This document shows positions 40,939 through 52,455 of a stretch of 64,000 nt of DNA, one piece after another. Origin of the DNA: Effrenium voratum (Eukaryota; Sar; Dinophyceae; Suessiales; Symbiodiniaceae); NCBI GenBank assembly GCA_963377175.1, contig CAUJNA010003789.1, positions 275,266-339,265 on the forward strand, in the 5' to 3' direction. Below the pieces are notes generated by a model. That model saw nothing but the letters and a program-made list of their open reading frames with translations. It made no database searches and was not told the DNA's origin. Positions within the stretch are counted from its first letter, which is position 1. The number at the start of each line of letters is the position of its first letter. The position numbers were made by a program, and so were the translations under genes.

Positions 40939-41072
40939 TGAGCCACAATCAAAACCCGGGTAGATGAAGGTTAGTAAGGGGCAGTCCCAGCCAGAAATAG
41001 TTGCGGCGGCCTTCTTAGTTCTTTACGCGGTTGTGGGTAGACCATTTTAATACCGGGTTTTGATTGTGACTG
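40939..41072. mobile_element. F-family TIR element (F3)
   Basis: GAGCCACAATCAAAACCCGG and CCGGGTTTTGATTGTGACT are about 19-bp TIRs; body as in F1. Confidence 0.8.
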
Positions 41073-41237
41073 CTGGCCACTGTTCACAGAGTGGGATGTT
41101 GGCTTTGCCCGTCGTGTCTGGCAAGGCTCTATCAGGGAGCCCGACTCTCTATCAAACGTGATTTCCCCAAAGGCTTCGTGCGGGCGGTCCACTTACGCTG
41201 TAGCTCAAGCAAACTGGAGTATACCTGCATGAACTTT

Positions 41238-41345
41238 GGTGCATTTTGCTTGGATGTTAGGACTTTAACTTGTTGCCAACCAATGGGTTTTCCGTCAAAC
41301 CGCCAAACGTTAAACTTTTAGCAGGGGAGCAGAAAGCAACCAAGT
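41238..41345 (+). repeat. H-family partial repeat
   Basis: GCATTTTGCTTGGATGTTAG, GGGTTTTCCGTCAAACCGCC, AACTTTTAGCAGGGGA and GCAGAAAGCAACCAAG. Confidence 0.6.
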
Positions 41346-41729
41346 GAAGGCATGTCGGAGGGGTCTTCATCTGGGCGGAATGACCGACGGTTGAACTAGC
41401 TTGTTGAGAGAGGCCCTGGGTGGGGACATGCGAGGTTCGCTCAAATGTTGCAGTCTCAGCTGTTCCTGGTGCCTTTGGCGCGCCACCTGCAACCTGCCGA
41501 TCACGTGGGATGGGGTCGCTAAAATCATGCCCCGTGGAGTCATGGCGGAAAGTTGGGTCTCTGTCATTTGGGTATGTGCCGCTTTGCCTTTCAATTTTGC
41601 TTCTTCTCCCGACGCCAAGTGAACACCTAGAACCAAAGCAGTTGGAATTCCTGTTTTATTGCTTCCCAGATACCCAGATTGGGATAGGCAGTGACCAATT
41701 CGCCAGGAGCGCGAACGGCGCACGGGGCC

Positions 41730-42020
41730 TTATTGCAACTGGCCGTCCGCGGTGAAAGTTGAAAATGATTGCATTCCGTTGATCTCTGTTGTGAACGAAT
41801 GATTCTGGCACCCAGAGTCCATGTCCTGCAGCGTCAGCATGACCATATCTACCAACCCGAACGCTCGGCTCTTTGAAATCTCAAGTCTCAGCCATCGAGT
41901 CGTCCAAACATCAGACCAACGGATCAACTCGGCAGCAACTTCTTCCTCCCATTCGGGCTTTTTCGACGGGTTAACAGGCAAATCAAAGGAAACGAACCAT
42001 GTTTCGGATACACAACCCAT
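41730..42020 (-). CDS. Possible minus-strand coding relic
   Basis: A 96-codon minus frame includes WTTRWLRLEISKSRAFGLVD then MVMLTLQDMDSGCQNHSFTT, and reads more protein-like than the overlapping plus frame. A second minus frame (42563-42763) has SQPLKALGLEFQQWMWMALR. Together they may be a decayed minus-strand gene or retroelement. No domain is recognised. Confidence 0.2.
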   Translation of the reverse strand: MGCVSETWFVSFDLPVNPSKKPEWEEEVAAELIRWSDVWTTRWLRLEISKSRAFGLVDMVMLTLQDMDSGCQNHSFTTEINGMQSFSTFTADGQLQ

Positions 42021-42149
42021 TTATTCGTACAATGCCGGCCAGCCTAAATTTTGTGTGGCTGTGATGACAACCCCCCGTGCTGCACGAGGATCCCCCCCCT
42101 TACGTTGGCAGTGGCAAGAAACGAAGTGAGGCAGCAAAGTCAACTCTAG

Positions 42150-42240
42150 CCATTTAGTCTTTTTTAGAAGGGTTAGTGGGGTTCCATCTAACCCACCAAA
42201 AGTTCGTGTTTTTCGCGGGGGAACTGAGGACAGCCCAGTT
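42150..42240 (+). repeat. H-family partial repeat
   Basis: GGGGTTCCATCTAACCCACC, TTTTTCGCGGGGGAACTGAG and GACAGCCCAG. Confidence 0.5.
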
Positions 42241-42950
42241 TATCAATTTGTTGGTCTTCGCTCCACCCACTGTTTTGTGCAACGACTGCTGCCAAGCTGA
42301 TGCTGACACCTGGGCCAGTGATTTCGGGCGTTCCAGGATTCCACAGCTCCAGGTGCAGTCGCCGAACTCCCGCGAGTGAGTAATTATAAGATCCGAGCGG
42401 GCAGCTCCGATTTTGGCTCAGACTCTACGCATTCAGGGACAACTGTATTGCGCAGAGAGGTTTCACAGTCCCAAATTCAGGCCGGGGCCTGACGTCTCTT
42501 CCCGGCCACCCATACCCGAAAGCCGCAAGAAGTTTTGGCGTTCCGGGGGTGTTGTTGCCAGTTCACCCAGTGCACCAACGAGCCGTCTGGGCGGAAAAGG
42601 TACACCCCCTTGTTAACGTTGTGGTCTCAGCGATTTTCCCCCTGTACCAGTGAGGCCGTAGTGCCATCCACATCCATTGCTGGAATTCCAGGCCAAGGGC
42701 CTTGAGTGGTTGGCTGAGTGGTTCATATCCGGCTTTGACGCAGCCCAAGAATTTGGGCGCCAACGCCCGACTCCGGCATGCTTCTTCCCAAAGGCTCCGG
42801 CAAAAGCCCTGCAGTCCAAGCTCCCAAAGCTGGGGGGGGGGGGGTGATTCCTTCGCAAACTTTGATTCCTCTGTCGTGGCACAGACGCAGCGCAGTCGTC
42901 GCTGACGTTCTTCCAGTCAGCCTTATCAAGTTTGGTCACCGCTCCTCTTC

Positions 42951-43061
42951 CATTTGCCTAATAGTATATATATATATATATTGTTTGGCCTTGTTGGTTT
43001 TAAACGGAATCTGTCACTACTGGAAAATATTCGTATTTTTGCCAGGGGGCTTAAGCAAATG
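42951..43061. mobile_element. G-family element with (AT)n insert (G3)
   Basis: CATTTGCCTAA at the left and TTAAGCAAATG at the right are inverted; the body has TTGGTTTTAAACGGAATCTG, CACTACTGGAAA and GCCAGGGGGC. A (TA)n run at 42963-42982 sits near the left end. Confidence 0.7.
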
Positions 43062-44430
43062 AACGTCTTCATCATCTTGAGCTGGCAAGTCAGGAGTGAG
43101 CAGCACAGCTCATACAAGCATTGTGTCGACCAGATTCGACGGCGTTGGTCAAGTTCACCATTTCTTGACTGTACGCAGCAAGTTATCAGAGGATGATTGC
43201 GACCGAACGAGCTGCAATTTATGGTTCAGACTTCCTTTTGGCAAGGTAAAGCGCCCCCAAGGTGCTGTACGAGGGCCCTCTTTTTCCCAACAGAAGGAGT
43301 CAAACGGCAGGCGCCGATGGCCGATGCTTCTTTTTCTTGAAAGAACGTCGATTGCACCTGGAGGACCGAAACAGAAATCAAGCTCGCACATTGAAGTTCG
43401 GATGGCCGCGGTCCCCCCAAAAAACAGAAACCAAATGGTGGGCTCGGCATCGGTGTCCTTACAAAGGGTCGTCCGCAAGTGTTGCGGCCGTTTTGTGGGC
43501 TTTTGAGAAGGGGATTTTCCTGGTCTGTCAGCGGCCAAAGCTGGATTTCTTTCTGCTGCTCCGAAGTTTTGTTTTGTTTTTCCCAGCTGGATTTGGCGGT
43601 TACCCTCAATTGGTAGTTTGGGTCGGTACTTTGGGGAATTGAACCTCTTGCACACGGTAAATGGGAAACCATCACCCCCAACTAGGGGATGCTGAATTTG
43701 ACAAATTTGTGTTTGTGACGTCGGCTGGTACCGCCTAGCTTCTGCCTATGACTGCAGGTAATGGGCTGCTTGCAGAGCACTGGTGAAGTAGTGAAGACTC
43801 CGCGAACCGAGATGCCATCAGGCCGGGGAGGTCGCAAAAAAAGCAAATGGGTAACGGCTTCGGCTTCGGAAAAGCATCCAAAAACGGGGCATCAAGACCC
43901 ACCCAAATCACGAACCGCGGTTCGGTCCAAGCATATGGAGCCAGTTCGCATGCCGATCTTTTCATTTTAAAGATGTCCGAGTCCAAGAAATCACGGCTGG
44001 TCTAGGGAGTCCTCGTGCGAGGTGCTTTTCGTATCGCAGGACAGGCAGCGAACGGTTCTCTAGTGGAGTCGAGTGAGCCGAGCCAGAATTTAGGATGGCA
44101 TAATGTGTATTGTGTACGACGAAGTGCTTTTGACCAGACCCAGGGATTGCAAGACGCCCCGCTGATGTTAACACCTTTGAAGTATGGGCATCAAGTCAAC
44201 TATTTCAGAAACGATGATCCAAACATCGTACTTGGATGGGATTTGGCTATGAATTTCAGCATAGTCGACCACTTTTGAAGCGATTAATGGACATGAACCT
44301 CCGAGTTTGATGCTAAAGGGCCTGGGACCCACTAATCGGAAGTCTGGACACGCGTCCTCTGGATTTCCCCCAGATAACGTGCCTTCTCAAGGGCTGGCAT
44401 GTTTGTTTGTCAGCCTTGGCTCTGGCTAGA
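43062..44430. other. No confident gene
   Basis: Several 120-166-codon frames on both strands (43155-43681) overlap without consistent third-position bias. Confidence 0.35.
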
Positions 44431-44434
44431 TACA

Positions 44435-44520
44435 TTTGGGCATCACCAGTTCAGAGGCATCACCAGCATCAAAGGCATCATTAGAATCAGCAGCAGCACA
44501 GGCATCACCAGCAGCCATGG
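44435..44520. repeat. GGCATCACCAG short direct repeats
   Basis: About six copies of GGCATCA(C/T)(C/T)A(G/A) in 85 bp; a related AGCATCAC motif forms the hairpin at 32.7 kb. Confidence 0.65.
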
Positions 44521-45400
44521 ATGCGGATTTGCACGTCACACATCGCCAAACAAAACAGACTCATATTTTTTCCGGGCCTTCTCCAGATCTTGCGGGCCTT
44601 CTCCGGGTTTGCGTGCTCCCCCAACCTCTGCGTGCTCGCTCATTTTTTGTTCTTTTCTTGAAACAAATTGAGAAGGCACTGTCCACTTGGGAAAAGCCTA
44701 TGGCCAAAAAATGAGGTACCTTACAGTAAAAACGCACATCGGCTTTTCCCCGGGGTATTGTGCCTTCTCAGTTTTTTGTTTTTTTCCCTGGCGGTTCCCC
44801 CCCCCCAAACCGGTTCTGCGTCGGCTTGATCGGATCCCCTGTTTGATTTCTTGGGGATCGGGGCCGGTTTTTGACCCCAGGGAAAACAACAGGGTTCCAT
44901 TTCCAGTCCCAGGGGCCAGATTGCTTGTGAAACAGCGCCATAAGAGAAAGAGTACTCAGTGCGTTGAACCTTCGTGTGAGGGGGGGACAGCTGGGAAAGC
45001 AATCATGAAGTAAATTCATGTCTGGGTATAGCGCCCTTTAGAACGGTTCCAAGCATTGAGAAGGCATGGTTTTGTGGAGAAGCCTCGGGGATGGGGGTCC
45101 AGACCCTCGATAGGCTAAAATTCATACCGATTCATACCCATGTATCCCCACCCCCGTGAATGGAATTGGGGGAGGGCTGGAATTCCACTTGTCACTTGTG
45201 GTTCCATTTTCCCCTTGGGCAAGACTAGATGGAATTGGGAGACCGAACCCATCCCCTCCCCTCAAGCGGGCGGTAAATGTGGAACTGGGGTGGCCCTGGG
45301 CTCTTGGCTCCAAGGTATCAGACGAAGGTGAATTCGGAACCTCAGCAACTGTACTGTATCGTATCAACCATGCAAGTCTCCAAACTCGGCGTATCACGGA
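44521..45400. other. No gene seen
   Basis: Short overlapping frames only; C-run at 44799-44806. Confidence 0.45.
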
Positions 45401-45510
45401 ATATAATATATACATATATATATATATATAGGATATGAACATATATATATATATATATAGGATATGGACATAATATATATATATATATATAATATATATA
45501 TATATATGAA
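45401..45510. repeat. (TA)n array with AGGATATG(A/G)ACATA spacers
   Basis: Three to four (TA)n blocks separated by ATAGGATATGAACAT or ATAGGATATGGACAT. Self-complementary and able to extrude cruciforms. Confidence 0.9.
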
Positions 45511-46162
45511 CACCCCCCATGAACTACATTTGGAGCATGCGGTTGATCTCACCCTTTCGACAACACCAGTATTTACAGTGTGTTTTGCATGCGTTGGATG
45601 TACAAATATGAGGAACTACCAGGCCGACTTTCGGTCTGCAAACAACGTGTTTCTCAGGAGTTAAGAATGCAACAAACACTGTGTTCTTGATGTTCAATTG
45701 CCAACGTGTAAACACACCTGTGTTTACCATAGCCACATACCTCAAGCCAAAAGATGACAGAATGAAAAGGATACGAAGCATAGATGCAATGTTTGCTATC
45801 CCTCTCCTTTAGCTCTTGAATTGTTACCAAGCGCTAGGACGCCACAGCTCTTGCTGGATTTGTTTTGGTGCATCTCCCCTTACTCATCAAAGATATGAAA
45901 CACGCACAAACTCGACTCAAACCAAACAGACCCAAGAAAACAACAAAACCTCGAGAACACCCAAACAACGAAACACCAAGAGAATCCGTCACTCATCAAA
46001 CACCAGCATGTTTTTTTTTTTTTTTTTTTTTATGTTTGGTCCAGAAGCTCAACAGCCAAAAACAACCCAAGGAAAACCACACAAAACCAAAACAACCTCT
46101 ATATATGAAAGTTGGAACCGGAGGTTGTGAAAAAAAACAAGTCTCCCACGAGCCTTCGGCAG
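45511..46162. other. No gene seen; poly-T
   Basis: T-run at 46009-46031. K/T/N-rich frames before it lack coding bias. Confidence 0.45.
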
Positions 46163-46285
46163 CGAGACCCAGGTGAGCCCCCGAGGTACGGCGGGAAGGA
46201 TGCGGACCCGGAGCGGCCCACGGTGATGGGCAAGCCCCTGGGCGCGGAGTCGCACCACCCAGAACCACCCCCCCGAGTTTCATAA
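46163..46285 (+). CDS. Candidate terminal exon
   Basis: After acceptor AGCCTTCGGCAG a frame with nearly all G/C third positions reads RDPGEPPRYGGKDADPERPT then VMGKPLGAESHHPEPPPRVS and ends at TAA. An alternative is a short exon ending CCCAG|GTGAGC at 46171. Proline/acid-rich; no family recognised. E3 follows 25 bp later. Confidence 0.5.
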   Translation, partial: RDPGEPPRYGGKDADPERPTVMGKPLGAESHHPEPPPRVS

Positions 46286-46308
46286 CTGGTGGGTGGATGA
46301 AAATCCGG

Positions 46309-46426
46309 GGACTGTGAATGGACGAAATCCATTTGGGATGAGTCGGTTCCCCTGTAAATACCAACAAATCATTGTTTCAACCATGGTTGCTGAGTGGTGC
46401 GAAATGGATTCCGTCCACCCACAGTA
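46309..46426. mobile_element. E-family element (E3)
   Basis: ACTGTGAATGGACGAAATCC at the left and GGATTCCGTCCACCCACAGT at the right are inverted; interior CCTGTAAATACCAACAAATC is the reverse complement of the corresponding E2 segment. Confidence 0.75.
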
Positions 46427-48108
46427 CGGCTTGATTCTTGGAGAGGTCCCTCAATCCCAAGAAACCCCAAGGGTGTCTTTCCCTTTCCATTCAATGCGCA
46501 AGGGGCCCAAGGGGCGTTTTTCCTTTTCGCCGCGCAAAAACGGCGCGATATCCATGCATTGTTGCACAGCATGGATAGGTTGTTCAGGTCTTCTTATGGC
46601 TCCAAGCTGCGGATACGCCACTGAGGACGACCTTGTGCTGCCAGGGGCAGAGGCGATCTTTGGGTCGAAGGGTGCCCAAAGGTCTTGCAGAACGTCTGAA
46701 AGTTGGCTTCCATGATCACAGCTATGCTAGCCATGCATTCCTGCGGGGCTTCTTTTTTTGTGTGTGTTTTTTCGGGGGCTGTGCTTCCCACGATGCCTGA
46801 TTTCATTGGCAGACTGCACACTTGGCATCCCTTTGGAATTAATTGGGAACACACACACACAAACAAACACACACACACACACCAACCGACAATGGATAAG
46901 AATAAGTGGTTGGCATCCGAAAGGGAGCCAAGCTGTGGCATTTTTTGTATGGGTTGACCGGGGAATGGTCAACCATGAACAAGGGTGTCTATTCTAAGAA
47001 GCCAGCTTGATTTTGGCAACTGTGCTCGGACCTTCGCCAGACATAGGCCCAGGTGTCCCAAAACAGATTCAATCCATTGTCCACTACCTTTGTTTTGCCC
47101 CAAGGGGTTGAAAGACAAGTTTACTCCAAAGGCTTTGCAGCGTCGATTCTGTTGAACTCACTCAACCCATTCCCCGCATTTGAGGGAACTTGACATGGAT
47201 TTCGGTTTCCCTTTTGGTTTCCCTTAGCCACTCCAAGAAGTTGGCACCTTTCGCCTCGAAAAAAGACGACCCGTTTTGTGCAAGACCTGGCCCTCACACC
47301 GAGAAGGGGGGTCAAGCATGAGTTCACGTGAAAACCGATGGAAAATACCAAGTTTCCCTCATGATGGTTTCCCTCATAGTTCCCCTGTAACACACCACGT
47401 CATGAATTAGTGGACTCTTTTGAGGCTCTTCAGTACTTGACCATGGGCTCAGGTATCGAATGAGCATGGTCAAGAGCGACTTGCTGGGTGAAGGCTCTTC
47501 ATCCATTTGCCGCAAGGCGTGGTGCATGTCTGGCGTGTTGCATGTCGCCAGGGGTTGATGACGAGGGCCGATCCCTTCATGGTTTTTTGGTACTTGGCAT
47601 GTCTTTCTGAGCACCCTGTTAAAAGAAGCAGGCTTTGTGATCAAGGGACACACCGTATCTTGTTCTCCCGGTGTTTGCTGCTTTTGCTGCATATTTTTGT
47701 TGGAAGGGGGTGCACGAAAACAACGTTTTTTCTAGCACAGGCGTTGGCAAGAAGCAGTGCGACTGGCAACCCGGAGTCCCTGCCAAAGTGCATTCCCGCC
47801 ATTTTGCGGCGCGCGCTATCCCGCTCATCCAGGCAACCCGTACGGTAAATTACTGGAAAACAAAGCACAGCCAGCAAGTCCGGCGACGTTTTGGGGTGCC
47901 CTCTTAAAGTTGTCAAAAAGGCAACCCACAAAGCTTCTCAAACCAACCAAACCAAGCCAGACCAGACCAGACCAACTCAACAACTCTTGCCCCCCAAGCC
48001 AAAATCCAGCGGCCGTCAGGGCGTAGACCTGGAGACGGGACAGGCCCCTCGGCGAAAACATGCAACCCACGGACGGCAAGGTGGGGAACGACTGAAGTAG
48101 GTTGCTTC
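46427..48108. other. No confident gene; AC microsatellite
   Basis: (AC)n at 46849-46884. Frames up to 122 codons on both strands without bias. Confidence 0.4.
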
Positions 48109-48200
48109 CATTTGCTTAAGCTTTTTTTGTTGCCCCTTGTTGGTTTGAAAAGAAGTCTATCACTACTGGAAGTAATTATTATTATTTTTTCCAGGAAAAG
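48109..48200. mobile_element. G-family element (G4)
   Basis: CCATTTGCTTAAGC at the left, then CCTTGTTGGTTTGAAAAGAA, TCTATCACTACTGGAA and TTTTTTCCAGG. The right TIR is degraded. Confidence 0.65.
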
Positions 48201-49013
48201 CAACGTAGGTTGCGATCCACTTGGACTTGCCCAAGTGTTACAGCCCCAATCTACTTAGGGACTTAACAGCAAGGTGAGTGGACCATGGGTATTGACCTCT
48301 TCAGTCTGCTCGTTGAGGTGACCCTAAATTGGTGGTTTGGATGGTCACAAATTGAGGGGAAGCTGAAGTGTTTACTTGTGACCCAAAGGTACCTTTCAGC
48401 TTTGTATTGGACAGGGCAAGGATTTTTTTCCCAGACATACCCCTTTTAACAGGGTACCTTCGAAGAAACACGGACAAACTGGATTCCTATCAGGGCGCCA
48501 GGCGGCCCAGGCGTGCCACGAGCAAAAGAGCACTCTGGGGTCCAACCAGGTAGCGCATCTCTTTTGGTTGGCATTTAAATGGTACCCTCCCTGCGCCAAG
48601 CAGCCGAAAGGAAGGTTTTGGAAGACGGATGTCCTCTTTCGGAACCTTCCTGCTCACTTCCACGATTGTTGAAAGAGGGTAACCAAGCGGAAACCAGGTC
48701 CTTTGAAGCACATGGATCCTGGATGGATGTGATTGTGATCGCACTCCCTTGGCCTCGCCTTACACTTAGTCAAATTGTCACCCGGCACTCAGACTTAATC
48801 TGAGGCAGCCATAAGCTCAGGTGGCTTCTAGGGAAGCACTTTGCGCACCCCTATTTGTTTGGGGGTCTTCAGGAGTCCACAAGGCCGACCAGCCACTTTC
48901 AGGTGTCACTCGTTCGAGCATCACTATTTGGTTGAAGAAACTTGCCGCCTGGGGCGGCAAGGGGAAATCTTAAAATTTGATTCGAAGCTCTCAGACGGGC
49001 TTTCGATGCCGAG
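48201..49013. other. No confident gene
   Basis: A plus frame 48841-49176 overlaps the next entry in another frame; no bias. Confidence 0.35.
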
Positions 49014-49586
49014 GTGGAGGTACCATGTGTTAGGTTGTTCTTCAGGGACACCCGAGATAAATCATTTTTGGGGTTTTGCTATGGGGAGGCAAACCCAAGT
49101 AAGGGTCAAACATCCGTTGAGGACTTTCGTGCCCATTGGCATGGAAGGTCCTGTGAAAGATGTGCATCTTCTGTAGCCCTGGCAGACAGAATGGACTTTG
49201 TTGGGCCACTTGGACTCCTAGCGCGTCCCAAGAGGTTTTCCGAAGGTTTCTCAGTCCGGGTGGCATCTGAGGAAGTGGCGATCAAGGTTTACAAGATGGC
49301 GTCCAAAGCAGTGAATAGCTCTGAGGAGCCCGCGGGAACGGAGTCAGTCTCCCTTTTGCTTGTTTGCGATTGCTTGCTTGCCGCAAATCCTCCAGGTGAT
49401 GTACAACCTTCCGCCGTTGCACGTGGGAGCTTGAGAACGCCAGGGGGCAAAAACACGCATAAGCCGCCTGGAACAACTGCGGCATTGCTTCCCACAAACA
49501 GTCATGTACAAGCACTGGGATTCAGCCCGCCTTTTCTTCTTAGCATGACAGAATGTGACTATGGCTTCCTAGTTCCAAGTTTGTGA
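49014..49586 (+). CDS. 190-codon ORF of unknown status
   Basis: One of the longest frames here that is not produced by a repeat. It includes VRLFFRDTRDKSFLGFCYGE and SEGFSVRVASEEVAIKVYKM. Third-position G/C is only moderate and no conserved domain is recognised. It could be a decayed gene or retroelement relic, or simply chance. Confidence 0.25.
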   Translation: MEVPCVRLFFRDTRDKSFLGFCYGEANPSKGQTSVEDFRAHWHGRSCERCASSVALADRMDFVGPLGLLARPKRFSEGFSVRVASEEVAIKVYKMASKAVNSSEEPAGTESVSLLLVCDCLLAANPPGDVQPSAVARGSLRTPGGKNTHKPPGTTAALLPTNSHVQALGFSPPFLLSMTECDYGFLVPSL

Positions 49587-50688
49587 GTTCAAGGGAAGAA
49601 CCGCAGCTACGAGAAGTCAAAAGGACACCCTTCTTGCCTCTCACAAGGCGTGAGATTCTCATAGACTTGCACTTCTTCTCATTTCGAAGCTCGGGATATC
49701 GCAAGTCACCCTCTTTAATCGGTTTCTTCTTTTGGGGTCATCCCCAAAGGGACTTGAACTCAAAGGGGAGTCATGTTTTGCAATGCCCCGCGCTTTCAAT
49801 AGACAGTCGCATTGGATGTTGTTTGTTTTCGACTTCGATGTTTAACCCGACAAAGTCGGAGGACGATGTTGGTCAAGGTCCCCGTTTAAACCCACAATAG
49901 CCGTTGAGCCATCTATTTTCACCCTGGAGCACAGAGGCATCGTCGCGGTTCACCCAAGTTGCTGACAGCTCTTGTAGCTGTCAAGGATGCTCGCCCCAAA
50001 ACATAAACAATTGTAGGGGGTAATTGTGGGGATCGATTTTGTTTGACAAACCCATCTCTCCTGGCAGGAAGTGCGCTTGCAGAAGTTTAAGCGCCAGATT
50101 CAGGTTCTGAAGATGCCCGGGGACCCAGCCGCTGGGGCCCTTGTTTGGTTTTAAAGGGAAGCCAAAAGGAAACAAGTCTGAGGAAAACCCATGTGTAGGG
50201 GAGGTCGTGTTGGGGCCCCACACAAATCAAGAAGTAAGGGCGGTCCGCATGCTTTGCCTTTTTAGGCGACTCTCAGGTTTTTGGGGGGTCCTGTATGACA
50301 TGATGGCCGATTGTCTCCCGGTGAAGTTCTTTTTGCCAGTAGCAAACATCGAACTTGTCTCAAAGCAATAAGCGCATCGGTTTCCCTGAACCCAAGAAGG
50401 ACCCAGTCCAGCCCCATGAGTGGCACCTCAGCTCTGCAAATGGGTTTAGGAACCTTACCCCAAGCTAGGCGGGTTGTGCCAGATCTTTCTTGGCATAGAC
50501 CTCCTTTGCCCCTTTAAAGGGTCGTTTTCGGGATGTCTCCGTCATGAACCAAGCATGAGAGCGACTGTTTTTGGATTTGGCACCTTTTCGGGGTTGTTTC
50601 AAGGGGAGGCCCTTATCAAATAAACATAGGAGCCCAATTCCACTGGCACCTCCTCCTCCCCCGTCCCCCCGTGTCGCGGAGGCTGCAG
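49587..50688. other. No confident gene
   Basis: Unremarkable sequence; a C-rich tract (50650-50670) leads into the next exon. Confidence 0.45.
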
Positions 50689-50868
50689 GAGCCCTTCGTG
50701 GCCCCGAAGGACGAGACCCTGTGGCACCCGGACTTGGCCAAGGCCACGCCCTCGAAGCTCTTCATGATGCTTGTGGACTACTCCAAGGACCCGACCCGCG
50801 GCGAGACCCGCGGCCAGCGGCGCGTGGTGTGGAACTTTTGCGGAGGAAAAAAAAACGCACGCAGAAAG
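50689..50868 (+). CDS. Longest clear coding island, unknown product
   Basis: After a C-rich tract and GAGGCTGCAG, a frame with almost uniform G/C third positions reads EPFVAPKDETLWHPDLAKAT then PSKLFMMLVDYSKDPTRGET and RGQRRVV. Donors are possible at GTG|GTGTGG (50827) or GAAAG|GTGGGT (50869). The sequence looks like a folded globular domain, but I do not recognise it. A partial copy of its 3' end follows at about 50890. Confidence 0.6.
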
Positions 50869-50884
50869 GTGGGTCGTTCCCCGG

Positions 50885-50945
50885 TTTTCTCGCGACTACT
50901 CCAAGGACCCGGCAAACCGGCGAGTGGCGGAAGTTTCGCGCGCCA
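50885..50945 (+). repeat. Partial duplicate of the preceding exon end
   Basis: GACTACTCCAAGGACCCG occurs at 50776-50793 and again at 50892-50909, followed in both by CGGCGAG- and GTGG-containing sequence. An imperfect local duplication of about 55 bp. Confidence 0.65.
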
Positions 50946-51446
50946 AGACGCGAGGAGCGCGCAAGGTGGAAACGGGGTACCCGGGTTTCCTGAAAAACTG
51001 ACCAAAATCCCGTTTGTTGCGTGGTACGAGGAAAACGCGAGGATAGACGAAGCGAAACGAGGGAAGGGGGGGTGAAAATGGGTATTTCGGGGTACCAAGG
51101 GTGGTTTCCTGGAAAAAGGAAGGAAGAATATTTCCCCCTGGCTTCAAAGGGCAACGTGAGTTTTTGGGGGTTTCAGGGGGAAAACTGGGTTGCCCAGCGG
51201 GTCGGGCTCACCAAACTGGTATTCCCAAGTTCGTGCCATTTGGACATGGCCTCAACAAAGCATACACCAAACTTGGAGGCGCGCAGTTTTCCTCGCAAGT
51301 GGCGGTTTTTTGATGGTCCCCCTTTTGAGCTTGGGATAAAGAGAAACCAAAAGCAAAACCACCATTCCTGGGTTCCTCCTTTTTTTGACACATACCCAAG
51401 TTGAGGCAAGTCTTTGTTGGTCGATGGCCCAAAACTCGAAGTTCAG

Positions 51447-51494
51447 GATGAGAAGGGCGAGCCGGCGCCGGATCCGCACGACGGGGTGATGTAC
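51447..51494 (+). CDS. Short candidate exon
   Basis: Acceptor CTCGAAGTTCAG and donor TAC|GTGATC enclose 16 codons, DEKGEPAPDPHDGVMY, with G/C-rich third positions. The same frame is open on both sides (VDGPKLEVQ before, VITEVAQYSLKDP after), so the real exon may be longer, 51418-51560. Confidence 0.45.
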
Positions 51495-51873
51495 GTGATC
51501 ACAGAAGTGGCCCAATACAGCCTCAAGGACCCACATGCCGCAACCAAAGGAAACGCACCAAGGACTTGTGCTGAAAGCGACAGGCATGTTCTCTTTGGAG
51601 AAAGGGAGGGTTGAGAGCGGTAGGGCTTTCGGAGTTCGCCCTGCGGAGAGTTCCACAGACTCGACCAATTGGGAGCCCTACTTGGATGTTCAACCCACAT
51701 CAGGCAACTAGGTTGCAACCATGGCAAGTAGGGCAACTGGGGCCCCGGTTCCCTTACACCTACGGTTCTAAGCTGCTTACCTCACGTGGGTTGGGCCTCC
51801 AATCAACCTCCCTTCCACGCAACGCCTCGCCTAGAGGGGCTCAGACTCGGTGCGCTTGTTCCCGGCTCGCGCC

Positions 51874-51967
51874 ATGGCGAGTAACGGAAGGCCGCTCTCT
51901 CGCTGCCGCGCCTGGCGCCTCGGCGTCCAGACGCGCAGCGGGGTTTCTGCCGCTGACTGCATGGCCT
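51874..51967 (+). CDS. Candidate first coding exon
   Basis: ATG in context CGCGCCATGG opens a GC3-rich frame MASNGRPLSRCRAWRLGVQT then RSGVSAADCMAW, to a possible donor GCCTGG|GTGCGC. The frame continues as VRRFCEDARHLF if unspliced. A minus frame overlaps but is less biased. Unknown product. Confidence 0.4.
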
Positions 51968-52455
51968 GGGTGCGCCGGTTTTGTGAGGATGCCCGGCATT
52001 TGTTTTTGCGGGTGGGGGAGTCCCCTCTAACACGCACCCATGTGCAATGAGTACACACCAGCCATTGTCCAGCTTCCTTCCAGCGACTGTCCTTTTGTGG
52101 GCTGAGACAAAAACTCCACGATACAGGATCCTGGATCAATGGATCCGTGTGCCCTCGCAAAAAGCCAGTGACAAGGGACCAGCCAGCTCTCGCCCAAAAA
52201 TGTCCGATACATTGCGTTTCCTGCGCAGGCTTCTTGGATTTGCGCATATGATTTCACAGCCCCAAGGGACTCTAAACGTGTTGTCATGTGAGAGGCTCCA
52301 CACAAAATAACTAATAGCTAGTTGCAGTAGCGTTTTTCCTCTTTTTTTCCAGACACATATGCGACCAGGGGTAGGGGAAAGCCGGACAAACAAAAACTGT
52401 GGCAACCCCCCAAGACCGTTCCACACGGAAGGCGGTTCCGGCCGCCATCCTGCCG

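Noticed and set aside
42951..43061. CRISPR-like or regularly spaced repeats
   Set aside because: Interspersed families in this window have irregular spacing and TIRs; no array of constant repeats with unique spacers exists.
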